DNA from: an uncultured Dyadobacter sp. | GTDB taxonomy: Bacteria; Bacteroidota; Bacteroidia; Cytophagales; Spirosomataceae | Length of the DNA stretch: 14,750 nt | Reading direction: 5' to 3' | Assembly (NCBI GenBank): GCA_937880795.1 | Contig: CALGRQ010000146.1 | Coordinates: 1 to 14,750, forward strand | Part shown: positions 1 through 6,581 of the stretch, one piece after another | Layout of the letters: every line of letters begins with the position of its first letter | How positions within the stretch are numbered: position 1 is the first letter of the stretch | Position numbers and translations under genes: made by a program | The notes under the pieces: generated by a model | Seen by the model: the letters and a program-made list of their open reading frames with translations, nothing else | The model's database searches: none | Told to the model about the DNA's origin: nothing

Positions 1-1
1 T

Positions 2-103
2 TATATACCGATAACCCAGGCTATATATCCGTTATATGTGTGTCTGTTTGGTTTGGTGGCCCAAAAGCCCGAATATGAGTGGAAAGGACGAAAGCTGGTA
101 TAA
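2..103 (+). CDS. C-terminal tail of a membrane protein, possibly a GT2-type glycosyltransferase (partial)
   Basis: Reading frame 2 on the plus strand is open from the window edge to a TAA at 101-103, giving 33 residues. The first part is hydrophobic (IYPLYVCLFGLVA) and looks like the last membrane helix. It is followed by a charged tail, EYEWKGRKLV, ending the protein. A membrane helix followed by a W-K-G-R tail is common at the C-terminus of membrane-anchored family 2 glycosyltransferases, including CrtQ-like ones. That is a resemblance from memory and not proof. The stop codon lies 2 nt before the hairpin at 106-136, which supports a real gene end. It converges on the XRE-S24 gene. Everything upstream is outside the window. 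Confidence 0.5.
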   Translation, partial: YIPITQAIYPLYVCLFGLVAQKPEYEWKGRKLV

Positions 104-105
104 AA

Positions 106-136
106 TTAAACCTGTCGAAGGTTCCGACAGGTTTAA
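106..136 (-). terminator. Intrinsic terminator hairpin between convergent genes
   Basis: A perfect 12-bp stem (106-117 with 125-136) encloses a 7-nt loop. Read on the minus strand the stem is followed by TTTTAT, so it is best placed to end the XRE-S24 gene that stops at 167. It also begins 2 nt after the plus-strand stop at 103. It may therefore serve both genes, although the plus-strand side lacks a T run. Confidence 0.75.
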
Positions 137-166
137 AAACGTTGATGTATAGTGCCCAAAGTATGC

Positions 167-971
167 TTAGCTATACTTTCGCTTTTCGGTTAACTCTTTA
201 ATTTCTGTCTGCATTTCTTGCAACATTTTTAGCAATTGCTGCATATCCGTCTGAGGTTCCGGAAGCTGCTTACTGTGGAAGCTATAATATTCCCAAATCT
301 CCAATACATCGGTGACGGGTACGGTATATCCAAAGTATTGTTTATTAAACGACTGCAATACCATATTGCCATCCGGATTGATCGTTACCTGTTTGAACAC
401 AAAATCCTGATCTCCCTTTAAAATAACAATACATGGAGTTTGCGGCTTCAATCGAGTCCAATCTTGTACATACCGTGTGATAATGTCACTTCCCTCAGGA
501 ACGGGTAACATGGAATCGCCCGTTGTGGGGAACATTCTAAAGGTTCCGTTTTTGGGTAAGTTAGGCAAATTAAACTTGGGTAAAGTGGCCAAGAATTCAG
601 GGTCGCTATACCCCGATCTATATCCTGCTTTTGCCTTTACAGGTACGTATTCAATATTTTCATTTTCTTCTTTGTCAACTGTCACTGCAAGTACCCGAAT
701 GTTACTCCCTTGCATAAACAATTCACTACCAGCTTCCAGGTCTTTAATCTTTTGCTCGGATAATTTACCAAGGTCGATTTTCAATAGACTATCAATACTC
801 ATTCTGAAAAACTCAGAAAAGTTAATCAGGGTTGGCTGTTCTCCCCCTTTCATGCGCGTTGAGCTTGACACGGGTTATACCCAATTTCTCCGCAAGCACT
901 TCCTGGCTTAACTTCTGGCGTAAGCGAAGAAACTTAATATTGACCGACCAAAAAATTTCATGAGTTCTCAT
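167..971 (-). pseudogene. XRE-family HTH / S24 (LexA-like) repressor, frameshifted
   Basis: The gene is split into two minus-strand frames. The first (971-822, 49 aa from ATG, MRTHEIFWSVNIKFLRLRQK...) is an XRE helix-turn-helix containing LSQEVLAEKLGITRVKLNAHE. The second (readable from 871, stop at 167) carries the S24 part: a possible Ala-Gly self-cleavage site (KAKAGY, A82-G83), the serine motif TGDSMLP (S120), the lysine in FVFKQV (K160), and a glutamine-rich, coiled-coil-like tail. The frames overlap in a GAAAGGGGGA tract at 842-851. Dropping one base there joins HTH residue E41 to the second frame, giving about 267 aa, a normal length for Bacteroidota XRE-S24 proteins. The linker also looks a few residues short, so a small deletion is possible. 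S and K are intact, so this could be a recent lesion, a phase-variable tract or a sequencing error. Such proteins are usually autorepressors, and an operator-like repeat lies just upstream. Confidence 0.8.
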
Positions 972-992
972 AATACTATTGATATTTATAAA

Positions 993-1029
993 ATCAAACA
1001 TACGATACTTACAATATCAAATGTATGAT
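993..1029 (-). repeat. Two direct copies of an imperfect palindrome, probable operator
   Basis: On the minus strand, ATCATACATTTGAT (1029-1016) and ATCGTATGTTTGAT (1006-993) match at 11 of 14 positions and are 23 bp apart, about two helical turns. Each copy is a partial palindrome (ATC...GAT ends). The second copy covers the -7 element of the XRE-S24 gene. This is the layout expected of a repressor that shuts off its own promoter. The CarH-like regulator transcribed the other way could be an alternative user. Confidence 0.5.
995..1002 (-). promoter_or_regulatory. -7 promoter element of the XRE-S24 gene
   Basis: The minus strand reads TATGTTTG, a perfect match to the Bacteroidota TAnnTTTG element. 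It lies 23 bp upstream of the ATG at 971, so the leader would be short. A TTTG 15 bp further upstream is closer than the usual -33 spacing. The element sits inside one copy of the direct repeat at 993-1029. Confidence 0.5.
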
Positions 1030-1076
1030 CAATTTTTTATTCCACCAAATTTTAAACAGAAATTATTTTGTTTAAC

Positions 1077-1084
1077 TATTTTTG
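1077..1084 (+). promoter_or_regulatory. -7 promoter element of the CarH-like gene
   Basis: TATTTTTG matches the TAnnTTTG consensus exactly, 17 bp before the ATG at 1102. No convincing -33 element is visible at normal spacing. The stretch between it and the ATG is A-rich, as is common for Bacteroidota start sites. Confidence 0.45.
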
Positions 1085-1101
1085 CAAAAAATTGAACAAA
1101 T

Positions 1102-2001
1102 ATGTCGAAATACTCTATTAAGGATTTAGAAAAAATAACCCTACAGAAAGCGCACACAATCAGGATTTGGGAGCGCCGCTACGGACTATTGACACCGGAA
1201 AGAACCAGCACAAATATTCGATATTACAACGATGCACAACTTAGAAAGCTTCTGAATGTATGTACGCTCTTAAACAGAGGTATGAAGATCTCGCAAATCA
1301 GCAAGATGAGTAAAGATGAAATGGATGCGCAGATCAACCATATCATTGAGGAATTTTTTCAAGGCGGTGTTCATTTGCAATCGGTTATCAACGAGTCACT
1401 CATCGCCATTTCAACATATAATGCTGATGTTTTCAATGATATATACAACAGAACGGTTGAAAATCTAGGAGTTATTAATACATATGTACGTGTTATTTAT
1501 CCCCTGCTTGTTCGAACTGGGCTTCTGTGGATGAAAGAGGATCTGTTACCTGCACACGAACACTTCTTATCGCATTTGATCAGACAAAAAATATTTACCT
1601 CCATTGATGCACTGCCCTATGCAAAGGATTCTGACGAAACATGGGTACTGTTTCTAAACGAAGAAGAAGAACACGAGATCGGTCTACTTCTGGCCCATTA
1701 CATACTTAGACAGCATGGTAAACGGGTAATATACTTAGGTGCACGGGTTCCTTATGCCGACCTGCAAAATGTAGTGCGCGCTTGCTCCCCTACCCATGTA
1801 TATACCTTTTTTGTGGGAAGTCAGCTGGAAATTGGTCTTGAACAACTCTTACTTCAATTGCAAAAGGATTTCCCGCAACAAAATATTTGTTACTCGGGTG
1901 GTGACGACTCTCTGAAAGAGCTGACACATGTACATCCCATCACCCATATCGAATCAGTGGCTCACTTACATGAAATCCTGGGCGTTCAAGCTATTCAATA
2001 G
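1102..2001 (+). CDS. CarH/LitR-type MerR regulator with cobalamin-binding photoreceptor domain
   Basis: This 299-aa transcription factor should bind DNA as a repressor and sense light through adenosylcobalamin. An N-terminal MerR helix-turn-helix (residues 1-70) contains the family signature IRIWERRYGLLTPERT. A helical cobalamin-cap domain (about 90-165) has the W-x9-EH motif at W143, E153 and H154, which marks light-sensing CarH proteins. The C-terminal B12-binding fold has E-x-H-x-x-G at E189, H191 and G194, where the histidine is the lower cobalt ligand, followed by VIYLGARVP. All key residues are present. In Myxococcus and Thermus, family members repress carotenoid genes in the dark and release DNA when light breaks the cobalamin bond. 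The next gene is idi, which makes an isoprenoid precursor. The ATG has a TAnnTTTG element close upstream. Family assignment is firm; the target genes are inferred. Confidence 0.9.
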   Translation: MSKYSIKDLEKITLQKAHTIRIWERRYGLLTPERTSTNIRYYNDAQLRKLLNVCTLLNRGMKISQISKMSKDEMDAQINHIIEEFFQGGVHLQSVINESLIAISTYNADVFNDIYNRTVENLGVINTYVRVIYPLLVRTGLLWMKEDLLPAHEHFLSHLIRQKIFTSIDALPYAKDSDETWVLFLNEEEEHEIGLLLAHYILRQHGKRVIYLGARVPYADLQNVVRACSPTHVYTFFVGSQLEIGLEQLLLQLQKDFPQQNICYSGGDDSLKELTHVHPITHIESVAHLHEILGVQAIQ

Positions 2002-2097
2002 AGCATATAGCAGGAAGCAGAAGTTAACCATTCTAAAACAAAGAACTTGGTCCTGTTTGGCTAATAGTCATCGTGTCTAAGGAGTTTTCGCTTTGAT

Positions 2098-2107
2098 TTT
2101 GTACAAA
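2098..2107. promoter_or_regulatory. TTTGTACAAA palindrome upstream of idi, possible operator
   Basis: A perfect 10-bp palindrome lies 75 bp before the idi ATG and 31 bp before its -7 element. It contains TGTACA, which resembles the TnTACA core I recall for CarH half-sites. It is flanked by two copies of CGCTTTGAT at 2089-2097 and 2118-2126. No 11-bp-spaced array like the known CarH operator is visible, so assignment to CarH is only a suggestion. Confidence 0.3.
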
Positions 2108-2137
2108 TATGGTGTAGCGCTTTGATCTTTTATGGTT

Positions 2138-2145
2138 TACTTTTG
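2138..2145 (+). promoter_or_regulatory. -7 promoter element of idi
   Basis: TACTTTTG matches TAnnTTTG exactly, 36 bp before the idi ATG. A TTTG at 2121-2124 is upstream but only 13 bp away, shorter than the usual -33 spacing. Having its own promoter suggests idi need not be read through from the carH-like gene 180 bp upstream. Confidence 0.45.
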
Positions 2146-2181
2146 TTAAGTAGAGAACCAGTGACCTAAATCCTTTTTATA

Positions 2182-2742
2182 ATGCCCATATCCCCCATCG
2201 ATACTGACCTTTTGCACAACGACGTAATATTAGTGAACGAAAATGACGCCGAGATTGGGCTCATGTCCAAACTTAAGGCACACCAAACCGGTGCATTACA
2301 TCGTGCGTTTTCTGTTTTCATATTTAATTCAAAAGGTGAATTGCTTTTGCAGCAACGGGCAGAACATAAATATCATTCGGCCGGACTTTGGTCTAATACT
2401 TGTTGCAGTCACCCACTCCCTCATGAAGCAACCGATAGTGCGGCGGCACGTCGTCTGGAAGAAGAAATGGGCCTTCAGGTACCCCTCCACTTTATTTTTT
2501 CATTTCAATATAAGGCGGAACTCGAAAATGGTCTTACCGAACATGAACTTGACCATGTTTTTTGGGGTATTTCTGACAAAGAACCCATCATCAATACTTC
2601 CGAAGTTTCAAACTTTAGGTATATAAGCGTTGAAGCACTAGTGAATGATATGCAAGATCATCCCAAAAAATACACCGAATGGCTTAAAATCTGTTTTAAA
2701 GAAGTCATTCACAACATAGGAGCGAGCAGGAAGCAGATATAG
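2182..2742 (+). CDS. idi: Isopentenyl-diphosphate delta-isomerase, type 1
   Basis: This enzyme interconverts isopentenyl diphosphate and dimethylallyl diphosphate in the cytoplasm and so supplies the starter for prenyl chains. The 186-aa length fits type 1 enzymes (E. coli Idi has 182). It is a Nudix-fold protein. Visible landmarks are the metal-site histidines H34 and H40 in AHQTGALHRAFS, the catalytic cysteine C75 in SNTCCSHP, the Nudix-like stretch around ARRLEEEMG, and the metal and catalytic glutamates E120 and E122 in EHELDH. It starts at an ATG with a TAnnTTTG promoter element 36 bp upstream. It lies between the CarH-like regulator and the convergent UbiA/type III PKS operon, whose last gene ends only 15 bp from its stop. 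The location suggests it feeds a prenylation pathway under light control, which is inference. Confidence 0.95.
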   Translation: MPISPIDTDLLHNDVILVNENDAEIGLMSKLKAHQTGALHRAFSVFIFNSKGELLLQQRAEHKYHSAGLWSNTCCSHPLPHEATDSAAARRLEEEMGLQVPLHFIFSFQYKAELENGLTEHELDHVFWGISDKEPIINTSEVSNFRYISVEALVNDMQDHPKKYTEWLKICFKEVIHNIGASRKQI

Positions 2743-2757
2743 GACTTGTGTGAGTCA

Positions 2758-3900
2758 TTAAAATCGTTGCCCGTGAGTTAGCGATACCAATTTGCTGGTT
2801 ACACCAGGGAAATTGCTTAGAAAACGCAATGCAAGAGCCGTGGTGATATTTTTTCCAAATAGGTTTTGCAAATAATATCCCGTTTTGATGCGTGCGCCGA
2901 AGTGCATGGTCCATGAGCGCTGGTAGTTATCCAGCGTTTGTTGTTTGCTTTGCTTGTTGTTCAAAAAATTTTCAATCTCATTTCCCAACAAGACCGATGC
3001 CCGCATTCCCATGCTCATCCCGTTTCCGCACAGCGGTGTAATGGTTCCTGCTGTGTCACCAAGCAAAAATATTCCGTCTTGATGGGATTGTTTTTCATGA
3101 AAGTGGATGTTGCTAATCACCAGTGGGTCTTCATAAACAAATTCAGACTGTGTAAAGTACCTCTTTAAGAATGGATTTCTATATAAAACGCTTTCTTCCA
3201 GAGTCTTTATGTTCTTGTTGTGTTTGAGGAGATTTGCAGCTGTTGTTAAATAACACAGGCAGTACCAACCTTGATCAACCTTGGATATACCACAATACCC
3301 ATTTTCGAAGTTGTGAAGTTCTATGCGGTTGTGGGCTAAATCTGTCTTGATGTGATACTTAACACCTATATAGTTGGTATAGTCGGCTTTTTTCTTTGCG
3401 TGTATATCTTGCAGGAAAGCGGGAGTGTACTTTCCAAAGCTCCCACACACCACACGTGAGGTATATTCTCCTTTTGAGGTTTGAATACTATGCAGGCCCG
3501 CGGGTAAATCGACAAGACCACTAACGCGGCAATTGGTCAGCAGCATCACCCCTTTTTCTCTGGCAATCTGGCTCAGTGTCTCGTCCAGCGTATATCGACT
3601 GATTCCAAATCCACCCATCTTCAAGGTATGATTTAGCATAAAACCACTGGCAGAACTTATTCCTAGCTGATCAATGACGGGTAAGTTCATTTCACCCAGT
3701 GGCAGGCCTAGTCGTACCAAAAAATCCCAGCTTTCCATGGATATGTACTCTCCGCACACCTTATGAATGGGGTATTCGTTCTTTTCGAACAGGACCACCG
3801 AATGCCCGGCCATAGCCAGCTGAATGCTCAAACATAAACCTGACACACCGCCCCCAATAATGGCACAATCGTAAATGGACTTGCTATTATTTGAAATCAT
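2758..3900 (-). CDS. FAD-dependent oxidoreductase, geranylgeranyl-reductase/FixC-like
   Basis: A 380-aa flavoprotein and last gene of the minus-strand operon. The N-terminus has the FAD dinucleotide-binding motif IIGGGVSG (G16-x-G18-x-x-G21) with the ribose-binding acid E39 at the end of the second strand. KVCGE (C49-G50-E51) resembles the C-G motif of the geranylgeranyl reductase/FixC family, and LLGDTAG (281-285) is the second FAD motif. I chose the ATG at 3900 because it overlaps the methyltransferase stop as ATGA. The frame is open to an ATG at 3942, but that adds 14 residues before the flavin fold. Within the pathway it could reduce double bonds of a prenyl chain, like chlorophyll or tocopherol GGR. 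It could instead hydroxylate the aromatic ring, like the FAD enzyme SrsC beside the Streptomyces type III PKS SrsA. The sequence does not decide between them. Confidence 0.85.
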   Translation of the reverse strand: MISNNSKSIYDCAIIGGGVSGLCLSIQLAMAGHSVVLFEKNEYPIHKVCGEYISMESWDFLVRLGLPLGEMNLPVIDQLGISSASGFMLNHTLKMGGFGISRYTLDETLSQIAREKGVMLLTNCRVSGLVDLPAGLHSIQTSKGEYTSRVVCGSFGKYTPAFLQDIHAKKKADYTNYIGVKYHIKTDLAHNRIELHNFENGYCGISKVDQGWYCLCYLTTAANLLKHNKNIKTLEESVLYRNPFLKRYFTQSEFVYEDPLVISNIHFHEKQSHQDGIFLLGDTAGTITPLCGNGMSMGMRASVLLGNEIENFLNNKQSKQQTLDNYQRSWTMHFGARIKTGYYLQNLFGKNITTALALRFLSNFPGVTSKLVSLTHGQRF

Positions 3901-4586
3901 AACGACGTTGAATAAACAATGATCTCGTGCCGAAAAGCCCATCTATTTTTAACCATATAGTTAATAGCACCGGCCCGATTAAGGATTTCTATCCACTCCT
4001 TCTTTTTAAATCCTCGAAGTACCGAAAGTGGCGCATCATTTTTCACCAAATAGGATTTTGAGAAAATTTTTGTGAGCCATTTAATCGCATAATAGGCAAC
4101 GGGATTTCTTTCGAGGTCATTGATCACCAAAGTACAACTACGATCCTGGCAAAAACGAACCAGTTCAATCAACTGTTGATTGGATAAATGATGACAAAAC
4201 AAACAGGCATGAATCACATCAACATGCGCAATGTGATCGAATAAATTTCGGTAATCGTCACATATAAAGGGTATTTCCTTATCTTTTACGTTCTGCGTGG
4301 CGTAATCGACACAAACCTGTTTAAGGTCTATACCCATTAGGTTTAACGGTAGTTTTTTTTTCTTACTCCAGGCGGCCATTCGTTTTATCGTATCACCTCC
4401 ACCACAGCCAATATCCACTAAAACATGATCGCGTTTTAGAACCTTTGTCAAAGCTGTGAATGATATACGATATCCGCCAAGCCAATGATTGATAAAGTCA
4501 AGTTCCCGCAAATTCTGGTATAAATCTTGGGTGGGAATCTCATTCTGATCCAATAACTCTAGTTGATCGCTTCGCTGGCTAAACAT
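3897..4586 (-). CDS. Class I SAM-dependent methyltransferase of the type III PKS operon
   Basis: A 229-aa cytoplasmic methyltransferase. The SAM-binding motif I is VLVDIGCGGGDT (residues 55-66), with the acidic residue after strand two at D87 (MGIDLK). A middle motif, HACLFCHHLS (127-136), sits where many small-molecule methyltransferases have their post-II region. It overlaps the preceding PKS gene by 8 nt and the following oxidoreductase by 4 nt (ATGA), so the three are almost certainly co-translated. Proteins of this type beside bacterial type III PKSs, such as SrsB in Streptomyces, methylate the phenolic product on oxygen or carbon. Here the substrate is unknown. An O- or C-methylation of a PKS-derived phenol, before or after prenylation, is the natural inference. 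Confidence 0.85.
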   Translation of the reverse strand: MFSQRSDQLELLDQNEIPTQDLYQNLRELDFINHWLGGYRISFTALTKVLKRDHVLVDIGCGGGDTIKRMAAWSKKKKLPLNLMGIDLKQVCVDYATQNVKDKEIPFICDDYRNLFDHIAHVDVIHACLFCHHLSNQQLIELVRFCQDRSCTLVINDLERNPVAYYAIKWLTKIFSKSYLVKNDAPLSVLRGFKKKEWIEILNRAGAINYMVKNRWAFRHEIIVYSTSL

Positions 4587-5664
4587 AGGCTAAATCCATG
4601 GTTTCTATACTCAGTCCAGGACCAAAGGCTGCTGCAAAAATTCTTTCCCCCTTACTTGCCGAATTCCATTTTGCCAAGATATCCTTCAATACAAATAGCA
4701 CTGTCGGTGATGACATATTCCCATACTTTCGGAGCACGTTGTATGAATGTACCAAAGCAGACCGATCCAAACGCAGTGCAGATGCAAAATCATCTAAAAT
4801 CCGCTTTCCACCAGGATGTATAGCCCAGTGCTGAATATCTTCTATCCTTACGCCTATCTCATCCAACATATCGCCCATATTGGAGGTAATCAGATCGGGC
4901 ACATAGGAAGTGAGGTTCATAATAAAACCGGTTTCTGACAATTGCCAGGCCATATCGTGATAGCCATTATGCAGGATTAATGAATTAAACCGATTGATTT
5001 TCACATTCATGTCAGAATCTGTCGCAGGTTTGGAACCAACCAAAACGGCGGCTGAACCATCTCCAAACAATAGATTCGACAACAGATAATCATCGTTGTA
5101 CCTTTTCTGAAAATGAATGGTACAAAGCTCTGTACAAACCACCAATACCTTAGCATCCGGCTGGCTACGGCAAATAGCATCGGCATTTTTCAAGGCAATT
5201 ATTGCGGCGTTGCACCCCATAAAGTTGACACTGCTACGTTGTATCGAAGGAGCCAGTTGCAATGCACGCATGAGTTCAATATCCAGTCCAGGGGCGAACA
5301 ACCCCGTACAGGTAACCGTGATCAGATGTGTTATCCCAGATTTTAGCCTTTCAAAATCGTGAATCTTCTCTATGGCATTTACAGACAGTGAAACCGCATG
5401 TTGTTGATAAATCTGCATACGCTGAGATAGCGTAGGCTCAGGCAGTAGGTTAGCACGCTTTGAAAAAAAAGTATAGTCCTCAACTTGCTTTTCAAAATCG
5501 TCAATGACCGAATATCTTTTGTCTATACCCGTTTTACCAGCAACAATTCTAATTTTTCGCTGATGGGACGAATCCCCCGTTGAATTGATGTAAAACGAAG
5601 CAAGACTATCCTGTGAGAAGCAATGCGTTGGTACGGCTGTTTCTATGGCGTGTATATAGCTCAA
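4579..5664 (-). CDS. Type III polyketide synthase (chalcone/stilbene synthase superfamily)
   Basis: A 361-aa ketosynthase that would extend an acyl-CoA starter with malonyl-CoA and cyclise it to a resorcinol, phloroglucinol or pyrone. The catalytic triad is complete: C151 in VNFMGCNAAI, H283 in AIHPGGK, and N316 in KYGNMSS. The C-terminal AFGPGLSIET matches the family G-F-G-P-G loop. No ATG exists before the conserved N-terminus. The frame could start from a TTG at 5712, 52 nt inside the UbiA gene. I prefer the TTG at 5664 because it overlaps the UbiA stop as TTGA and places SYIHAIETAVP at the N-terminus, as in relatives. It is the second gene of the UbiA-PKS-methyltransferase-oxidoreductase operon. 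Chain length and cyclisation mode cannot be read from the sequence by eye. Alkylresorcinol formation, as for SrsA and BpsA, is one possibility. Confidence 0.9.
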   Translation of the reverse strand: MSYIHAIETAVPTHCFSQDSLASFYINSTGDSSHQRKIRIVAGKTGIDKRYSVIDDFEKQVEDYTFFSKRANLLPEPTLSQRMQIYQQHAVSLSVNAIEKIHDFERLKSGITHLITVTCTGLFAPGLDIELMRALQLAPSIQRSSVNFMGCNAAIIALKNADAICRSQPDAKVLVVCTELCTIHFQKRYNDDYLLSNLLFGDGSAAVLVGSKPATDSDMNVKINRFNSLILHNGYHDMAWQLSETGFIMNLTSYVPDLITSNMGDMLDEIGVRIEDIQHWAIHPGGKRILDDFASALRLDRSALVHSYNVLRKYGNMSSPTVLFVLKDILAKWNSASKGERIFAAAFGPGLSIETMDLAYV

Positions 5665-6575
5665 AGTAGATGATTCATAACGATTAGAACTAAGAAACAG
5701 CCATTCATACAAACCGCTGCAATTTGGTTCATGCGCATCGTATTCTTGAAATTCGCATGAGATACACTATGGCTTACCTGGTAAAACCAATACCCAAAGT
5801 ACAAAACGATGGGTAAAAAGAATATTTGAACGATAAAAAATGTTGAAATCTGATCTATTGAAGAAAAGTATAGGTAATAACATAGGTTACATAAAAGGAA
5901 CATCAGTGCCGTAAAAACAAACGTGCCCCGGTACCCCAGCTTGTAACTAATTGTCATTACGCCATCAGATAAATCCTGCTGATGCTGGTAAATCTGAGTA
6001 AGTGGATACGCGCCGGCAATTTGGAACGAGCATCCCAACAGTAACCATATCGTTTCTTGTTGAAGCGCTAAGGGTTGCCCCGTAATACCCAACACCGACA
6101 TATAATAAGTAAAGGCTCCCTGAAAGATGACAACGATCAAAAAACCGGGAATCGCATATTTTTTAAGACGTATGGTTCGTGAGCTATATGCTCTGGAAGC
6201 TAATATATAAAGTAGAATGCAGAAGCCAAATCGTGAGTCTACCCAGACAACGGAGAGTGAAATGGCTAAAAAGTCCATTAGCAGAGTAAGGTAAAACAAA
6301 TTTTTGGTAGGCATGGGAGGCTTTTCAAGACCACCTATGCTTCCTTCATCCCGATCTATATAACTATTGTAACCATTACTTGCAGGATATACCAATAGGT
6401 GTATGATTAGAAAAACAAACAACGTGCGTGACCAACTCAATTCGCTTACCTGGCTCACTGCAAATAAAAACAGGGGCATCAGATAGAACGAGAACGGGAT
6501 GCGTAATAATTTAATCGTATTTCTATCGGGAAGCATAAGACAATTTACGTTAACGGGGCAGTTCATGCACTGCAT
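5661..6575 (-). CDS. UbiA-family prenyltransferase
   Basis: A 304-aa integral membrane protein with about eight or nine hydrophobic segments. UbiA enzymes attach a prenyl chain from an allylic diphosphate to an aromatic or other acceptor. The first Mg-diphosphate motif appears as NSYIDRDEG (N70-xxx-D74-x-D76), a variant of the usual NDxxDxxxD. It is followed by EKPPMPT, matching the K-P motif after it. The second motif is QDLSDG (D201, D204). It heads the operon, and its stop overlaps the preferred PKS start by 4 nt. The ATG at 6575 has a good Shine-Dalgarno (AAAGG at 6582-6586) 6 nt upstream. The N-terminus is unusually cysteine-rich (C3, C6, C12). Prenylation of the type III PKS product is the obvious role. 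A role in menaquinone or heme A synthesis is less likely given the neighbours. Confidence 0.85.
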   Translation of the reverse strand: MQCMNCPVNVNCLMLPDRNTIKLLRIPFSFYLMPLFLFAVSQVSELSWSRTLFVFLIIHLLVYPASNGYNSYIDRDEGSIGGLEKPPMPTKNLFYLTLLMDFLAISLSVVWVDSRFGFCILLYILASRAYSSRTIRLKKYAIPGFLIVVIFQGAFTYYMSVLGITGQPLALQQETIWLLLGCSFQIAGAYPLTQIYQHQQDLSDGVMTISYKLGYRGTFVFTALMFLLCNLCYYLYFSSIDQISTFFIVQIFFLPIVLYFGYWFYQVSHSVSHANFKNTMRMNQIAAVCMNGCFLVLIVMNHLL

Positions 6576-6581
6576 AAATTA

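Noticed and set aside
477..911. 144-codon plus-strand frame opposite the XRE-S24 gene
   Set aside because: The minus strand encodes clear HTH and S24 motifs over the same bases, so this is an antisense shadow.
2009..2737. Identical 13-mer AGCAGGAAGCAGA just after the carH-like stop (2009-2021) and at the end of idi (2725-2737)
   Set aside because: About one or two exact 13-mer repeats are expected by chance in a window this size. The second copy is coding sequence and there is no hairpin or mobile-element structure.
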